Source: Streptomyces lavendulae subsp. lavendulae
GTDB lineage: Bacteria > Actinomycetota > Actinomycetes > Streptomycetales > Streptomycetaceae
DNA length: 64,000 nt
Direction: 5' to 3'
NCBI RefSeq assembly: GCF_002803845.1
Contig: NZ_CP024985.1
Coordinates: 4,464,001-4,528,000 of the forward strand
Part shown: positions 32,606 through 40,995 of the stretch, in pieces
How the letters are laid out: every line of letters starts with the position of its first letter
Numbering within the stretch: the stretch's first letter is position 1
Program-made: the position numbers and the translations under genes
The notes under the pieces: generated by a model
Seen by the model: only the letters and a program-made list of their open reading frames with translations
Told to the model about the DNA's origin: nothing
Database searches by the model: none

Positions 32606-33493
32606 TCAGGCGGCGCCGGCGGGCGCGGTCTCGGGGGCCTCGTCGGGCGACTCGTCCGTGAGGAGGCCGCCGCGCAGCCGGTCCAGGGTGCGGTGCAGCA
32701 GCCGGGACACGTGCATCTGGGACAGCCCCAGCCGCTCCCCGATCTCGGACTGGGTCAGCTCCTGCCCGAAGCGCAGAGCCAGCAGCATCCGCTCCCGCTC
32801 CGGCAGCCCGGCCAGCATCGGCTTGAGGGACTCCAGGCACTCGATCAGGTCGTACGCGGGCTCCTCGGCGCCCAGTGAGGCCCGCTCGGCCTGCGGGTCG
32901 CGTTCCGGGTCGTCCTGGGCCGGGGCGTCCAGTGAGCGCGCGGAGTAGGCGCAGGCGGCCTTGCGGCCCTCACCGAACTCCTCCGGCGTGACGTCCAGCT
33001 TCCGTGCCAGTTCGGCGTCGGTGGGCTCGCGGCCGAGGCCCTGTTCGAGGGCGTCGTGCGCCTTCGCCGTGTCGATCCGCAGCTCCTGGAGCCTGCGGGG
33101 GACCTTCACCGCCCAGCTGGTGTCGCGGAAGAACCGCTTGATCTCCCCGCTGATCGTGGGCATCGCGAAGGTGGTGAACTCCACCCCGCGCTCCGGGTCG
33201 AACCGGTTGATGGCCTTGATCAGCCCGATCGTGCCGACCTGGACGATGTCGTCCATCGGCTCGCTGCGCCCGCGGAAGCGGCGGGCGGCGAACTTCACCA
33301 GGCTCAGGTTCAGCTCGACCAGGGTGTTGCGGACGTACGAGTACTCCGCCGTGCCCTCTTCGAGCTCGGCCAGCCTCCGGAAGAGGGAGACCGAGAGCGC
33401 CTTCGCCTCGCCGGTCGCGACATCGGTGTGGTCGCTGTGGTCGGTGAGGTGGGGGTCGGTGAGGCCGAGGCCGGTGAGGTCGGTGCGCTTCAT
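32606..33493 (-). CDS. SigB/SigF-family RNA polymerase sigma factor
   Basis: 295 residues, group 3 sigma factor used in stress or development. Regions visible: 2.1-2.4 (RNTLVELNLSLVKFAARRFRGRSEPMDDIVQVGTIGLIKAINRFDP ... FTTFAMPTISGEIKRFFRD, the conserved SigB-type signature), region 3 (LQELRIDTAKAHDALEQ), and region 4 with the HTH (LTQSEIGERLGLSQMHVSRLLHRTLDRL). The start has GAGAGGAG upstream of ATG 33493. A good SigB-type promoter lies upstream at 33585-33608, so it may be autoregulated. Confidence 0.93.
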   Translation of the reverse strand: MKRTDLTGLGLTDPHLTDHSDHTDVATGEAKALSVSLFRRLAELEEGTAEYSYVRNTLVELNLSLVKFAARRFRGRSEPMDDIVQVGTIGLIKAINRFDPERGVEFTTFAMPTISGEIKRFFRDTSWAVKVPRRLQELRIDTAKAHDALEQGLGREPTDAELARKLDVTPEEFGEGRKAACAYSARSLDAPAQDDPERDPQAERASLGAEEPAYDLIECLESLKPMLAGLPERERMLLALRFGQELTQSEIGERLGLSQMHVSRLLHRTLDRLRGGLLTDESPDEAPETAPAGAA

Positions 33494-33584
33494 CGCTCTG
33501 CGCTCCTCTCACGAAGGCCCACCCGCGGAGGCTTCGCTCCGGGAGAGGCCGTCGTCTTGCGCTGTCGCGACCGTCCTGAGGGAT

Positions 33585-33608
33585 ATACCCGCTCCAAACG
33601 GCTGATAC
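33585..33608 (-). promoter_or_regulatory. SigB-type promoter of the sigma factor gene
   Basis: On the minus strand, GTAT (33605-33608), 14 bases of spacer, then GGGTAT (33585-33590), which fits the Streptomyces SigB consensus GNNT-N14-16-GGGTA(C/T). The start codon at 33493 would be about 80-90 nt downstream. The rest of the 320-bp gap (33494-33813) holds no other gene that I can support. Confidence 0.65.
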
Positions 33609-33813
33609 CCATATCCATTCCCCGGCACCCCGCTGCGTCACGCCCCGTCACTTCGCGTCACGGCCCGGGAAGGGCGCGGCCGCGTGCGGGGGGCTCCCCT
33701 GTTGCCCCCCGTACGCGGCCCGCGCCGGTCACAGGAGGAGCCTGCTTCCCCGCGCCCGATCGGCCCACTGATTAAGCTCAGGCCGAATCCAACGGAGCTG
33801 CGGGGGCGGGGAC

Positions 33814-34809
33814 ATGGCGACGGGACTGACCTTTTCGGCGGCGGATCTGGCCCGGACGCGCTTCGCGGTCTCCCCGATGTGGGAGGTCGTCACCAGCTTC
33901 CGGCTGCTGAAGGATCCGGCCGGGCGGTCCCTGCACCGGCGCTGGGCCGCGCAGGTGCGGCCCCGGATGCGGTGCGCGGGGCTGCGGGGCGGCTGGCTGG
34001 ACGAGCTGATCCCGGCGCGCGGCTACCTGGCGGACTTCCTCAACCCGACCCCGCAGGGCCCCTTCCCCACCCTCGACGCCGAGTTGGCGGCCATCCGCGC
34101 GAGCCGCCCCGAGCAGGTCCGGGCCGACGTCGACGACCTGCTGCGCACCCGCCCGGGCGGCCCGGGCCCCGGCCCCTCGCCCCGGCTGCGGCTGCTGCGG
34201 GAGGAGCCGGAGGCGGCGCTGGAGCGGGTCACGGCGGAGATCGAGACGTACTGGGAACTCGCCCTGGCGCCCTACTGGGCGAGGATCCGCCAGCTGCTGG
34301 AGGCGGACGTCTTCCACCGGGCCCGCCAGGTCGCCGAGCACGGATCCGCCGCCGTCCTCAACGAGCTGCACGAATCGGTCCACTGGGACGAGGGCACCCT
34401 GCACCTGCTGCGCTGCGAGTGCGGGCTGACCCGCGAGCGGGCGGGGCCGGGGCTGCTGCTGGTGCCGACGGCCTTCGCCTGGCCCCGCGTCCTGACCCGG
34501 TCGGTGGCCCCGGACCCGCCCCAGCTGGCCTATCCGGCCCGGGGCGTCGGCACCCTGTGGGAGCCCCGCGCCGCCTCCTCCACCGATGCGGTGGCGGGCG
34601 TACTGGGCCGCTCCCGCGCGCTGCTGCTGGCGGAGCTGGACAGCCCGGCGTCGACCACCCAGCTGGCCCGGAACTGCGGCCTGTCCGCCGCGGGGGTCTC
34701 CCAGCACCTGACGGCACTGCGCAACGCGGGCCTGGTCACGGCGCACCGCACGGGCCGCTCGGTGCTCTACGCCCGCACCGCCATCGCCGACGCCCTGCTC
34801 ACCGCCTGA
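33814..34809 (+). CDS. ArsR-type winged-helix regulator with DUF5937
   Basis: 331 residues. The N-terminal 230 residues match DUF5937 (FAVSPMWEVVTSFRLLKDP, LADFLNPTPQGPFPTLDAELAAIRAS, YWARIRQLLEADVFHRARQVAEHG), a domain common in Streptomyces. The C-terminus is an ArsR/HTH_20 winged helix (GRSRALLLAELDSPASTTQLARNCGLSAAGVSQHLTALRNAGLVTAHRTGRSVLY). It is probably a repressor of its own or of a neighbouring gene. No effector can be assigned. ATG 33814 is preceded by GGGGGCGGGGAC. Confidence 0.88.
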   Translation: MATGLTFSAADLARTRFAVSPMWEVVTSFRLLKDPAGRSLHRRWAAQVRPRMRCAGLRGGWLDELIPARGYLADFLNPTPQGPFPTLDAELAAIRASRPEQVRADVDDLLRTRPGGPGPGPSPRLRLLREEPEAALERVTAEIETYWELALAPYWARIRQLLEADVFHRARQVAEHGSAAVLNELHESVHWDEGTLHLLRCECGLTRERAGPGLLLVPTAFAWPRVLTRSVAPDPPQLAYPARGVGTLWEPRAASSTDAVAGVLGRSRALLLAELDSPASTTQLARNCGLSAAGVSQHLTALRNAGLVTAHRTGRSVLYARTAIADALLTA

Positions 34810-34865
34810 GGGCACGGGCGCGAGGGCACGGGACCGGCGGCGCGGGACTGACTTAGGCTGCCCGC

Positions 34866-35258
34866 ATGGAGTCCTACACCATCGGCCAGGCAGCGCGGCT
34901 GCTCGGCGTCAGCAGTGACACCGCCCGCCGCTGGGCGGACGCCGACCGCTTCCCCACCCGCCGCGAGGGGAACCGCAGGATCGTCGACGGGCCCGATCTG
35001 GCGGCGTTCTGCGTGGAGGTCGCGCAGGAGGCCGCGGAGGACGAGGACACCCCGTACACCTCGGCGCGCAACGCCTTCCCCGGCATCGTGACCGCCATCA
35101 AGCTGGGCTCGGTCGGGGCGCAGGTGGAGGTCCAGGCGGGACCGCATCGGGTGGTGTCCCTGCTGACCCGGGAGGCGGTCGAGGAGCTGGGCCTGGAGGT
35201 CGGCATGCGGGCCACCGCCCGGGTGAAGTCCACCAGCGTGTTCATCGACCGCACCTGA
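34866..35258 (+). CDS. MerR-type HTH with TOBE/Mop molybdate-binding domain
   Basis: 130 residues. An N-terminal excisionase/MerR-like HTH (SYTIGQAARLLGVSSDTARRWADADRFPTRREGNRRIVDGPDLAAF) is joined to a TOBE (Mop) domain (NAFPGIVTAIKLGSVGAQVEVQAGPHRVVSLLTREAVEELGLEVGMRATARVKSTSVFIDR). TOBE domains bind molybdate or tungstate, so the protein is probably a molybdenum-responsive regulator or molybdate buffer. No mod transport or molybdopterin genes are near. The ATG at 34866 has little ribosome site sequence; spacing is ordinary. Confidence 0.9.
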   Translation: MESYTIGQAARLLGVSSDTARRWADADRFPTRREGNRRIVDGPDLAAFCVEVAQEAAEDEDTPYTSARNAFPGIVTAIKLGSVGAQVEVQAGPHRVVSLLTREAVEELGLEVGMRATARVKSTSVFIDRT

Positions 35259-35330
35259 CGCGCCCTCCTCCCGGGCCCGCCCGCGCCGGCCCGGACGGGC
35301 CCCGGGCGCGGGCCGACTGTGCCCGGTCCG

Positions 35331-35391
35331 GCCGTGCCGGGGTCAGCCGTGCCGGGGCCGGCCGTGCCCGGGGTCAGCCGTGCCCGGGTTC
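35331..35391. repeat. four 15-16 bp GC-rich direct repeats at the end of the TetR gene
   Basis: Units beginning GCCGTGCC(C)GGGG occur at 35331, 35346, 35361 and 35377. The last two span the stop codon of the TetR gene (35374-35376), so the repeat has grown from the gene's C-terminal codons (GHG). It may be variable between strains. Confidence 0.7.
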
Positions 35392-36027
35392 CCGTACGAA
35401 GGCCCCCGCGCGGGCCGCGGCGACCGCCGCCCGCGCCGCGCGCCCGGCCGCGGCGGTGTCCAGGGGTTCCCCGGTGGTGAGGAAGCGGTAGTACAGCGGG
35501 GCCGACACGGCGCGGACCACCTCGGCGGCGTCGGTCCCCTCCGGCAGCTCCCCCCGCTCGACGGCCTCCCGCACGCAGGGCGCCCATTCCGCGACCCGGA
35601 CCTCGTAGAAGCGGTGCAGGGCCTCGGCCGTGCGCCCGTCCGCGGTGGCGGCGGCGATCACGGCCTTGAACAGGGCCCCCTGGCGCGGGTCGGTCAGGGT
35701 GCGCCGGACCAGCTCCGCGTTGGCGAGCAGGTCCTCCTCCAGCGAGCCCGTCTCGGTGCGCGGCAGCGACTGCTCGGCCATGTCCGTCAGCAGGTCCGCG
35801 ACCAGCCCGGCCACCGTGCCCCAGCGCCGGTACACGGTGGTCTTCCCCACGTCGGCGCGCCGGGCGATCTCGGCCAGGTCCAGCTGGTGGAAGCCCTGTT
35901 CGGCGAGGGTGTCCCCGGCCGCCCGGAGCACCGCCGCGCGCACCCGCGCCGTACGCCCGCCGGGACGTACGGTCCCCGGCTCGGCAGGGTCCCCCGCCGT
36001 GGTGGCGGCCTCCTCGGACAACTCCAT
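35374..36027 (-). CDS. TetR family transcriptional regulator
   Basis: 217 residues. The N-terminal TetR HTH (ARVRAAVLRAAGDTLAEQGFHQLDLAEIARRADVGKTTVYRRWG, about residues 28-72) is clear. The C-terminal part (TetR_C-type) contains LVRRTLTDPRQGALFKAVIAAA and YEVRVAEWAPCVREAVERGELPEGTD. It is divergent from the aldo/keto reductase, separated by about 100 bp holding a palindromic operator (36051-36078), so it most likely represses that gene and itself. Stop codon lies in a small direct-repeat array. Confidence 0.92.
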   Translation of the reverse strand: MELSEEAATTAGDPAEPGTVRPGGRTARVRAAVLRAAGDTLAEQGFHQLDLAEIARRADVGKTTVYRRWGTVAGLVADLLTDMAEQSLPRTETGSLEEDLLANAELVRRTLTDPRQGALFKAVIAAATADGRTAEALHRFYEVRVAEWAPCVREAVERGELPEGTDAAEVVRAVSAPLYYRFLTTGEPLDTAAAGRAARAAVAAARAGAFVREPGHG

Positions 36028-36050
36028 AACGGGGCTCCCGTTCCATTAGT

Positions 36051-36078
36051 GGTGATCTCCTGTTACGTTGGGATCACC
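36051..36078. promoter_or_regulatory. TetR operator-like inverted repeat
   Basis: GGTGATC (36051-36057) and GATCACC (36072-36078), with CC/GG continuing the symmetry after one mismatch, lie in the shared promoter region between the TetR gene and the aldo/keto reductase. Probably the regulator's own binding site. Confidence 0.65.
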
Positions 36079-36128
36079 TTAAGGGGTCTGCGGTGCCATT
36101 ACCGATCGTTCGAGTCGAGGGATGCGTC

Positions 36129-37193
<1,065 letters not shown>

Positions 37194-37323
37194 ACGGGGG
37201 TCCGCGGGGGGAACGCGGGCGGTGACGGTGCGGATGCAGAAGGTGGCGGGTGTGCTTATTTTGGCATCTGTGGTCATAGGTCGTGACTGCGTTGATCTGC
37301 CCCCTTTGAGGAAGGCCTCACCC

Positions 37324-37752
37324 ATGAAGCGTTTCCCCGTGATCGGCGCGCTCTGCGTCACCGCGGCGTTCGGTCTCGCGGCCTGTTCCGACAACAGCAG
37401 CTCGCCGGCCGAGGAGGCCAGCCAGGCCTCCGCAGACCTCTGCACCGACCTGAACGCCCTCAAGGCCGACAACGCCAAGCTGAAGGCCCTGAACCCCGCC
37501 GTGGCGACCAAGGACCAGGTCCAGAGCGCCGTCGACGCGGTCCAGAAGGACTGGGAGAACGTCAAGAGCAACATGCAGAAGCTGAAGCAGTCGGAGCAGG
37601 ACGCCGTGAAGTCGGCTGCCGAAGGCCTCAAGAAGGGCTACCAGGACCTGCCCGGCGACACCACCGGCAAGGACGCGCTCACCCAGCTCCAGCCGCAGAT
37701 CCAGAGCCTCGACCAAGCGGCGGCCGCCGCCACGACCAGGCTCAAGTGCTGA
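37324..37752 (+). CDS. small lipoprotein, coiled-coil
   Basis: 142 residues. Lipoprotein signal MKRFPVIGALCVTAAFGLAACSDN with the lipobox LAAC (Cys 20), then a helical region rich in Gln, Lys, Asp and Glu (LNALKADNAKLKALNPAVATKDQVQSAVDAVQ), likely a coiled coil. No enzymatic motif. The ribosome site GAGGAAGG precedes ATG 37324. It is likely exported and anchored on the outer face of the membrane. Function unknown. A strong terminator (37769-37810) follows. Confidence 0.82.
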   Translation: MKRFPVIGALCVTAAFGLAACSDNSSSPAEEASQASADLCTDLNALKADNAKLKALNPAVATKDQVQSAVDAVQKDWENVKSNMQKLKQSEQDAVKSAAEGLKKGYQDLPGDTTGKDALTQLQPQIQSLDQAAAAATTRLKC

Positions 37753-37768
37753 CCCGGTGACCTCCGCC

Positions 37769-37810
37769 CGCCCGGTGGGGCCCCGGTTTCCGGGGAGGCC
37801 CCACCGGGCG
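37769..37810 (+). terminator. terminator after the small lipoprotein
   Basis: Stem arms 37770-37782 (GCCCGGTGGGGCC) and 37797-37809, with an outer C-G pair and an inner CCGG/CCGG stem with a TTT loop. It lies between the lipoprotein stop and the next start (37898). Confidence 0.85.
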
Positions 37811-37897
37811 GCGGCGTGTCGGCGAAATGCGTGACATCTCTGATTTCGCCGCATTTCTCGGGCATGGTGGTGCTCCCGTGCCCCTGAGGAGTCCTCC

Positions 37898-38773
37898 GTG
37901 CCCGAACCGGAAGCCGGGCCCCGGCTGTTCCCCATCCCCGGCTGGATGCGCAAGCACACCCCGGTGCTGACCCGGCTGATCGAACAGCTCGCCGCCGTCA
38001 GGGTGCTGGACTGCGCCACCCGGCTGGCCGCACAGGCCTTCCTCGGCGGGCTGCCCGCCCTCTTCGTCATCGGAACCATCGGCCCGGACTGGATGCAGGA
38101 CCAGCTGGCCCACTCCCTCCGCGCGGCCATGGGCCTCCAGGACGCCTCCCTGGACCAGGTCCTGTCGGTCTACTCCGCCAAGGACTCCACCACCGCCACG
38201 ACCACCGGCGCCGTGGGCATCATCGTGACGCTGGCCTCGGCCACCGCCTGCAGCCGCGCCCTCCAGCGGACCTGCGAGCGCTGCTGGCACCTGCCCAAGG
38301 CCAAGGCTGCCGTGGCGGCCTGGCGCTGGATCGCCTGGCTCACCGTCTGGCTCGCCGCGCTGCTGTTCCAGGGGCCGCTGCAGAACGCCTTCGGCACCGG
38401 CGCGGTCACCGGTTTCGCCGTGGCGGTGGTGGCCGGCACGCTGCTGTGGTGGTGGACCCAGCACCTGCTGCTCGGAGCCCGGATCCCGTGGCTGCCGCTG
38501 CTCCCGGGGGCCGTGCTGGCGGGGGTGGGGGAGCAGCTGCTGACCGTGGCGTCGCGGGTCTACATGCCCCGCACCCTGAACCGCAGCATGCAGGAGTTCG
38601 GCGGCCTGGGCTCGGTCTTCGTCGTGCTGTCCTGGCTGATCACGCTGTTCGTCGTGATCACCCTCGCGATCGCCGTCGGCTACGTGGCCGCGCACGAGCC
38701 CCCGCTCTCCCGCTGGCTGCGCACCCCGCCGCGGCCGGCCCCGACGGAGGCGTCGGAGCCGGCCGCGGCGTGA
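37898..38773 (+). CDS. YihY/BrkB-family membrane protein
   Basis: 291 residues starting at GTG 37898 with GAGGAG upstream. About six membrane helices (e.g. CATRLAAQAFLGGLPALFVIGTIG, GAVGIIVTLASATACSRALQRTCERCW, RWIAWLTVWLAALLFQG, GAVTGFAVAVVAGTLLWWW and SVFVVLSWLITLFVVITLAIAVGYVAA). The family is widespread with unclear function; some members were called ribonuclease BN in error. The C-terminus is short and Pro-rich. It converges with the membrane protein gene at 38784 with only 10 bp between stops. Confidence 0.85.
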   Translation: MPEPEAGPRLFPIPGWMRKHTPVLTRLIEQLAAVRVLDCATRLAAQAFLGGLPALFVIGTIGPDWMQDQLAHSLRAAMGLQDASLDQVLSVYSAKDSTTATTTGAVGIIVTLASATACSRALQRTCERCWHLPKAKAAVAAWRWIAWLTVWLAALLFQGPLQNAFGTGAVTGFAVAVVAGTLLWWWTQHLLLGARIPWLPLLPGAVLAGVGEQLLTVASRVYMPRTLNRSMQEFGGLGSVFVVLSWLITLFVVITLAIAVGYVAAHEPPLSRWLRTPPRPAPTEASEPAAA

Positions 38774-38783
38774 GGGCGTACGG

Positions 38784-40142
38784 CTACCGGTCCCCGGACC
38801 CGGGGCCGCCGGTGCCGGGTTCCCGCCCTCCGGTCCCGGTTCCGGCTCCGGCCGCGGCCCCGTCCCCGGCGCGGCCGCCGGCCGAGAGCAGCGCGAGGAC
38901 GGCCAGGGCGACCAGCAGGATGAGCACCAGCAACAGGACCGTGAGCACCGTCGGGTGGTTCCACAGCGCGAACACCAGCGCCAGCACGAGCAGCACACCC
39001 ACCGTGAGCGGCCGCCGGTGGGCCTCCACCCAGCTGCCCGCGCCGCCCGCCCGCACCCCGTGGGCGGCGCCCCAGCGCACGGTGGAGTCGGCCGTGCGCT
39101 CGGCACCGCCGCGGACGGCCCGCGGCAGCCGGCCGGCGCCGGACAGGTAGGCGCCCAGCGCGATGACGACCCCGAGGACGAGCGCGGTCCGCAGGCTGAC
39201 CCGCAGGAACCGCACCAGCGCGTCGAAGACGGCCGCGGCGGCGTCCCGGGACTGGACCTGCTCCGGGAGGTGGTCGAGGTAGTAGCGGCGGGCGACGACC
39301 AGCCCGATGGCGACCAGCAGGCAGGCGCCCGCCCCGCACAGGGCCATGGTCACCAGGGCCCGCCGGCGGCGCCGGGCGAGCAGTACCCCGCCCGCCGCGA
39401 GGAGCACGGTGATCACGGGCAGCCAGTTGCCCGCGATGTCGAGGAGGTGGACCGCGCCCCGGATCTTCTGCAGCTTGTCCGAGTGGAAGAGCACCATCTG
39501 CTTGTCGACGTCCGGGATCTTCTCCGCCGGGGAGAGCCCCGCCTTCACGAGGTCCTGCTTGACCGTCTCGACGGCCTCGCCGACGTCGAGGGTGACGGTG
39601 CCGCCGTCGACGCCGATCGCGCCGCGGCCCTGGCCCGTCAGCGCGCGCACCACGGACTGGTGGGCGGCCCGGTTGGCCTGGGTCCAGACCTTGTCGAAGG
39701 CATCGCTCGACACGAAACGGCTCGCCACCTTGGAGACGGCCTGGTCGGCGGCCGAGTCCAGCTGCGGGCCGAGCGACTTGACCGCCGTACCGACGCGCGG
39801 CGGCAGGCCCTGGGACTCCAGCCACTTCGCCAGGTCAGCGGTGACCTGCGAGCCGTCGATGTGTACGCCGACCGCCTCCGTGACGCGGTGGACGGCGGCG
39901 GCCTCGACCGCCGGGTCGGAGGCCAGCGGGGCGACCGTGGACACGTAGCGGTTGGTGTCCAGCACGATGTCGTGCACCCAGACGGTCAGCAGGGACACCG
40001 GCACGAGCAGGCAGGCGAGCGTGATCAGCACGGCGGAGGCGGTGCTCGCGGCGATCCGCCGGCCGCGCGACGGCGGGTGGGGCGAGGGAGCCGGGACCGG
40101 GGCCGGGGGAGAAGGCTGGGGCGGCTCGGACGGCAGACTCAT
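38784..40142 (-). CDS. hypothetical membrane protein, paralogue of 22764-23591
   Basis: 452 residues. A Pro/Ser-rich N-terminal cytoplasmic tail (about 30), a membrane helix (STASAVLITLACLLVPVSLLTVWVHDIV), an extracytoplasmic region with TNRYVSTVAPLASDPAVEAAAVHRVTEAV and helices, then four to five membrane helices (e.g. NWLPVITVLLAAGGVLLA, TMALCGAGACLLVAIGLVVA, LVLGVVIALGAYLSGAG) and a Gly-rich C-terminus. The extracytoplasmic segment matches the shorter protein at 22764, so these are paralogues. Function unknown. ATG 40142 is the first Met. Confidence 0.82.
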   Translation of the reverse strand: MSLPSEPPQPSPPAPVPAPSPHPPSRGRRIAASTASAVLITLACLLVPVSLLTVWVHDIVLDTNRYVSTVAPLASDPAVEAAAVHRVTEAVGVHIDGSQVTADLAKWLESQGLPPRVGTAVKSLGPQLDSAADQAVSKVASRFVSSDAFDKVWTQANRAAHQSVVRALTGQGRGAIGVDGGTVTLDVGEAVETVKQDLVKAGLSPAEKIPDVDKQMVLFHSDKLQKIRGAVHLLDIAGNWLPVITVLLAAGGVLLARRRRRALVTMALCGAGACLLVAIGLVVARRYYLDHLPEQVQSRDAAAAVFDALVRFLRVSLRTALVLGVVIALGAYLSGAGRLPRAVRGGAERTADSTVRWGAAHGVRAGGAGSWVEAHRRPLTVGVLLVLALVFALWNHPTVLTVLLLVLILLVALAVLALLSAGGRAGDGAAAGAGTGTGGREPGTGGPGSGDR

Positions 40143-40294
40143 GGCCCTCCCGGGGACGGGGGAGGCACGGCGCCTCTCGCGTCCATTGACGGCCCCCCGG
40201 ACCGCGGTCGCACCCCGGGTTGCGCCCACCGGGTGGTGGCCCCGTCCGGATTCGACACCGTGCGGCGCGGGGTCGGTGAATAGAATCGGCTTCC

Positions 40295-40663
40295 ATGTCG
40301 AAGCCCGACCAGCTGCTCGTGGACATCGCCGCCTTGGTGGAGTCCGCGCAGAGCAATCAGATGTCCCTGACCGTGGTCACCGGGGGTGGCGTCATCACCG
40401 GCCGGCTGGCCCCCGAAGCCGTCTGGAGGCAGCGCGTGGCGGAGGTCCTGACGGACTCCGCCCGGCTGACCGAGTTCTCCACCGCCTTCACGGGTCCCGC
40501 CGGGCCCACGGCCACGGACGGCCCACCCACCCATCTGCACTTCCACGTCGCCCGCATCCTCCAGGGCACCGTGGGCATCCCCGAGACGGGCGGCATGTAC
40601 CGCGTCGCGATCGAGGACGTCAGCGCCTGGACCGTCGGCGACTTCAGCTACTCCGACACCTGA
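40295..40663 (+). CDS. conserved hypothetical protein
   Basis: 122 residues, soluble, no signal. It has a beta-rich look: VTGGGVITGRLAPEAVW and THLHFHVARILQGTVGIPETGGMYRVAIEDVSAWTVGDFSYSD. I do not recognise a named domain. It is divergent from the 38784-40142 membrane gene, and a tandem 10-bp repeat and a strong terminator follow it (40681-40780). A small, probably conserved Streptomyces protein. Confidence 0.72.
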   Translation: MSKPDQLLVDIAALVESAQSNQMSLTVVTGGGVITGRLAPEAVWRQRVAEVLTDSARLTEFSTAFTGPAGPTATDGPPTHLHFHVARILQGTVGIPETGGMYRVAIEDVSAWTVGDFSYSDT

Positions 40664-40680
40664 GGACACCTGCGTGCCCG

Positions 40681-40720
40681 GAGGACGCCCGAGGACGCCC
40701 GAGGACGCCCGAGGACGCCT
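40681..40720 (+). repeat. tandem 10-bp repeat, four copies
   Basis: GAGGACGCCC at 40681, 40691, 40701 and, with one change at the end, 40711. A related GAGGACACCTG copy lies just before, at 40662. It follows the stop codon of the 40295-40663 gene and may vary in copy number between strains. Confidence 0.85.
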
Positions 40721-40740
40721 GAGCCGCCCGCACGGCACAC

Positions 40741-40780
40741 GGACGGGGCCCCACCGCCATGCGGCGGTGGGGCCCCGTCC
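40741..40780 (+). terminator. strong hairpin terminator
   Basis: Perfect 18-bp arms 40741-40758 and 40763-40780 with ATGC loop. It follows the 40295-40663 gene and isolates helR from upstream transcription. Confidence 0.88.
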
Positions 40781-40915
40781 GGCGTCGCCGCCGCTGCCGT
40801 CACCGTCACTGGAAGGACGCCGGTTTCCTCGACCCGGCAGCACACCGGGGAGCATCGACGCGTAAGGGGGCAGGAGACACCAACTCCCCGCCACTCTCAA
40901 CGTATAGCGCACCGG

Positions 40916-40935
40916 GGGGCTTGTGGCAAGGCCCC
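40916..40935 (+). promoter_or_regulatory. rifamycin-associated element (RAE) upstream of helR
   Basis: GGGGCTTGTGGCAAGGCCCC lies 60-80 bp upstream of the HelR start. It differs by one base from the known 20-bp rifamycin-associated element (GGGGCTTGCGGCAAGGCCCC), the DNA element that makes actinobacterial rifamycin-resistance genes inducible by rifamycins. The inverted-repeat arms are GGGGCTTG and CAAGGCCCC. A candidate -10 (TATAGC) lies just before, at about 40903. Confidence 0.9.
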
Positions 40936-40995
40936 GGTGCCGGGTCAGAATCGCTGGCCAGGCCACGACCGGCCGGACCAGCGAAACAGGAGAGC

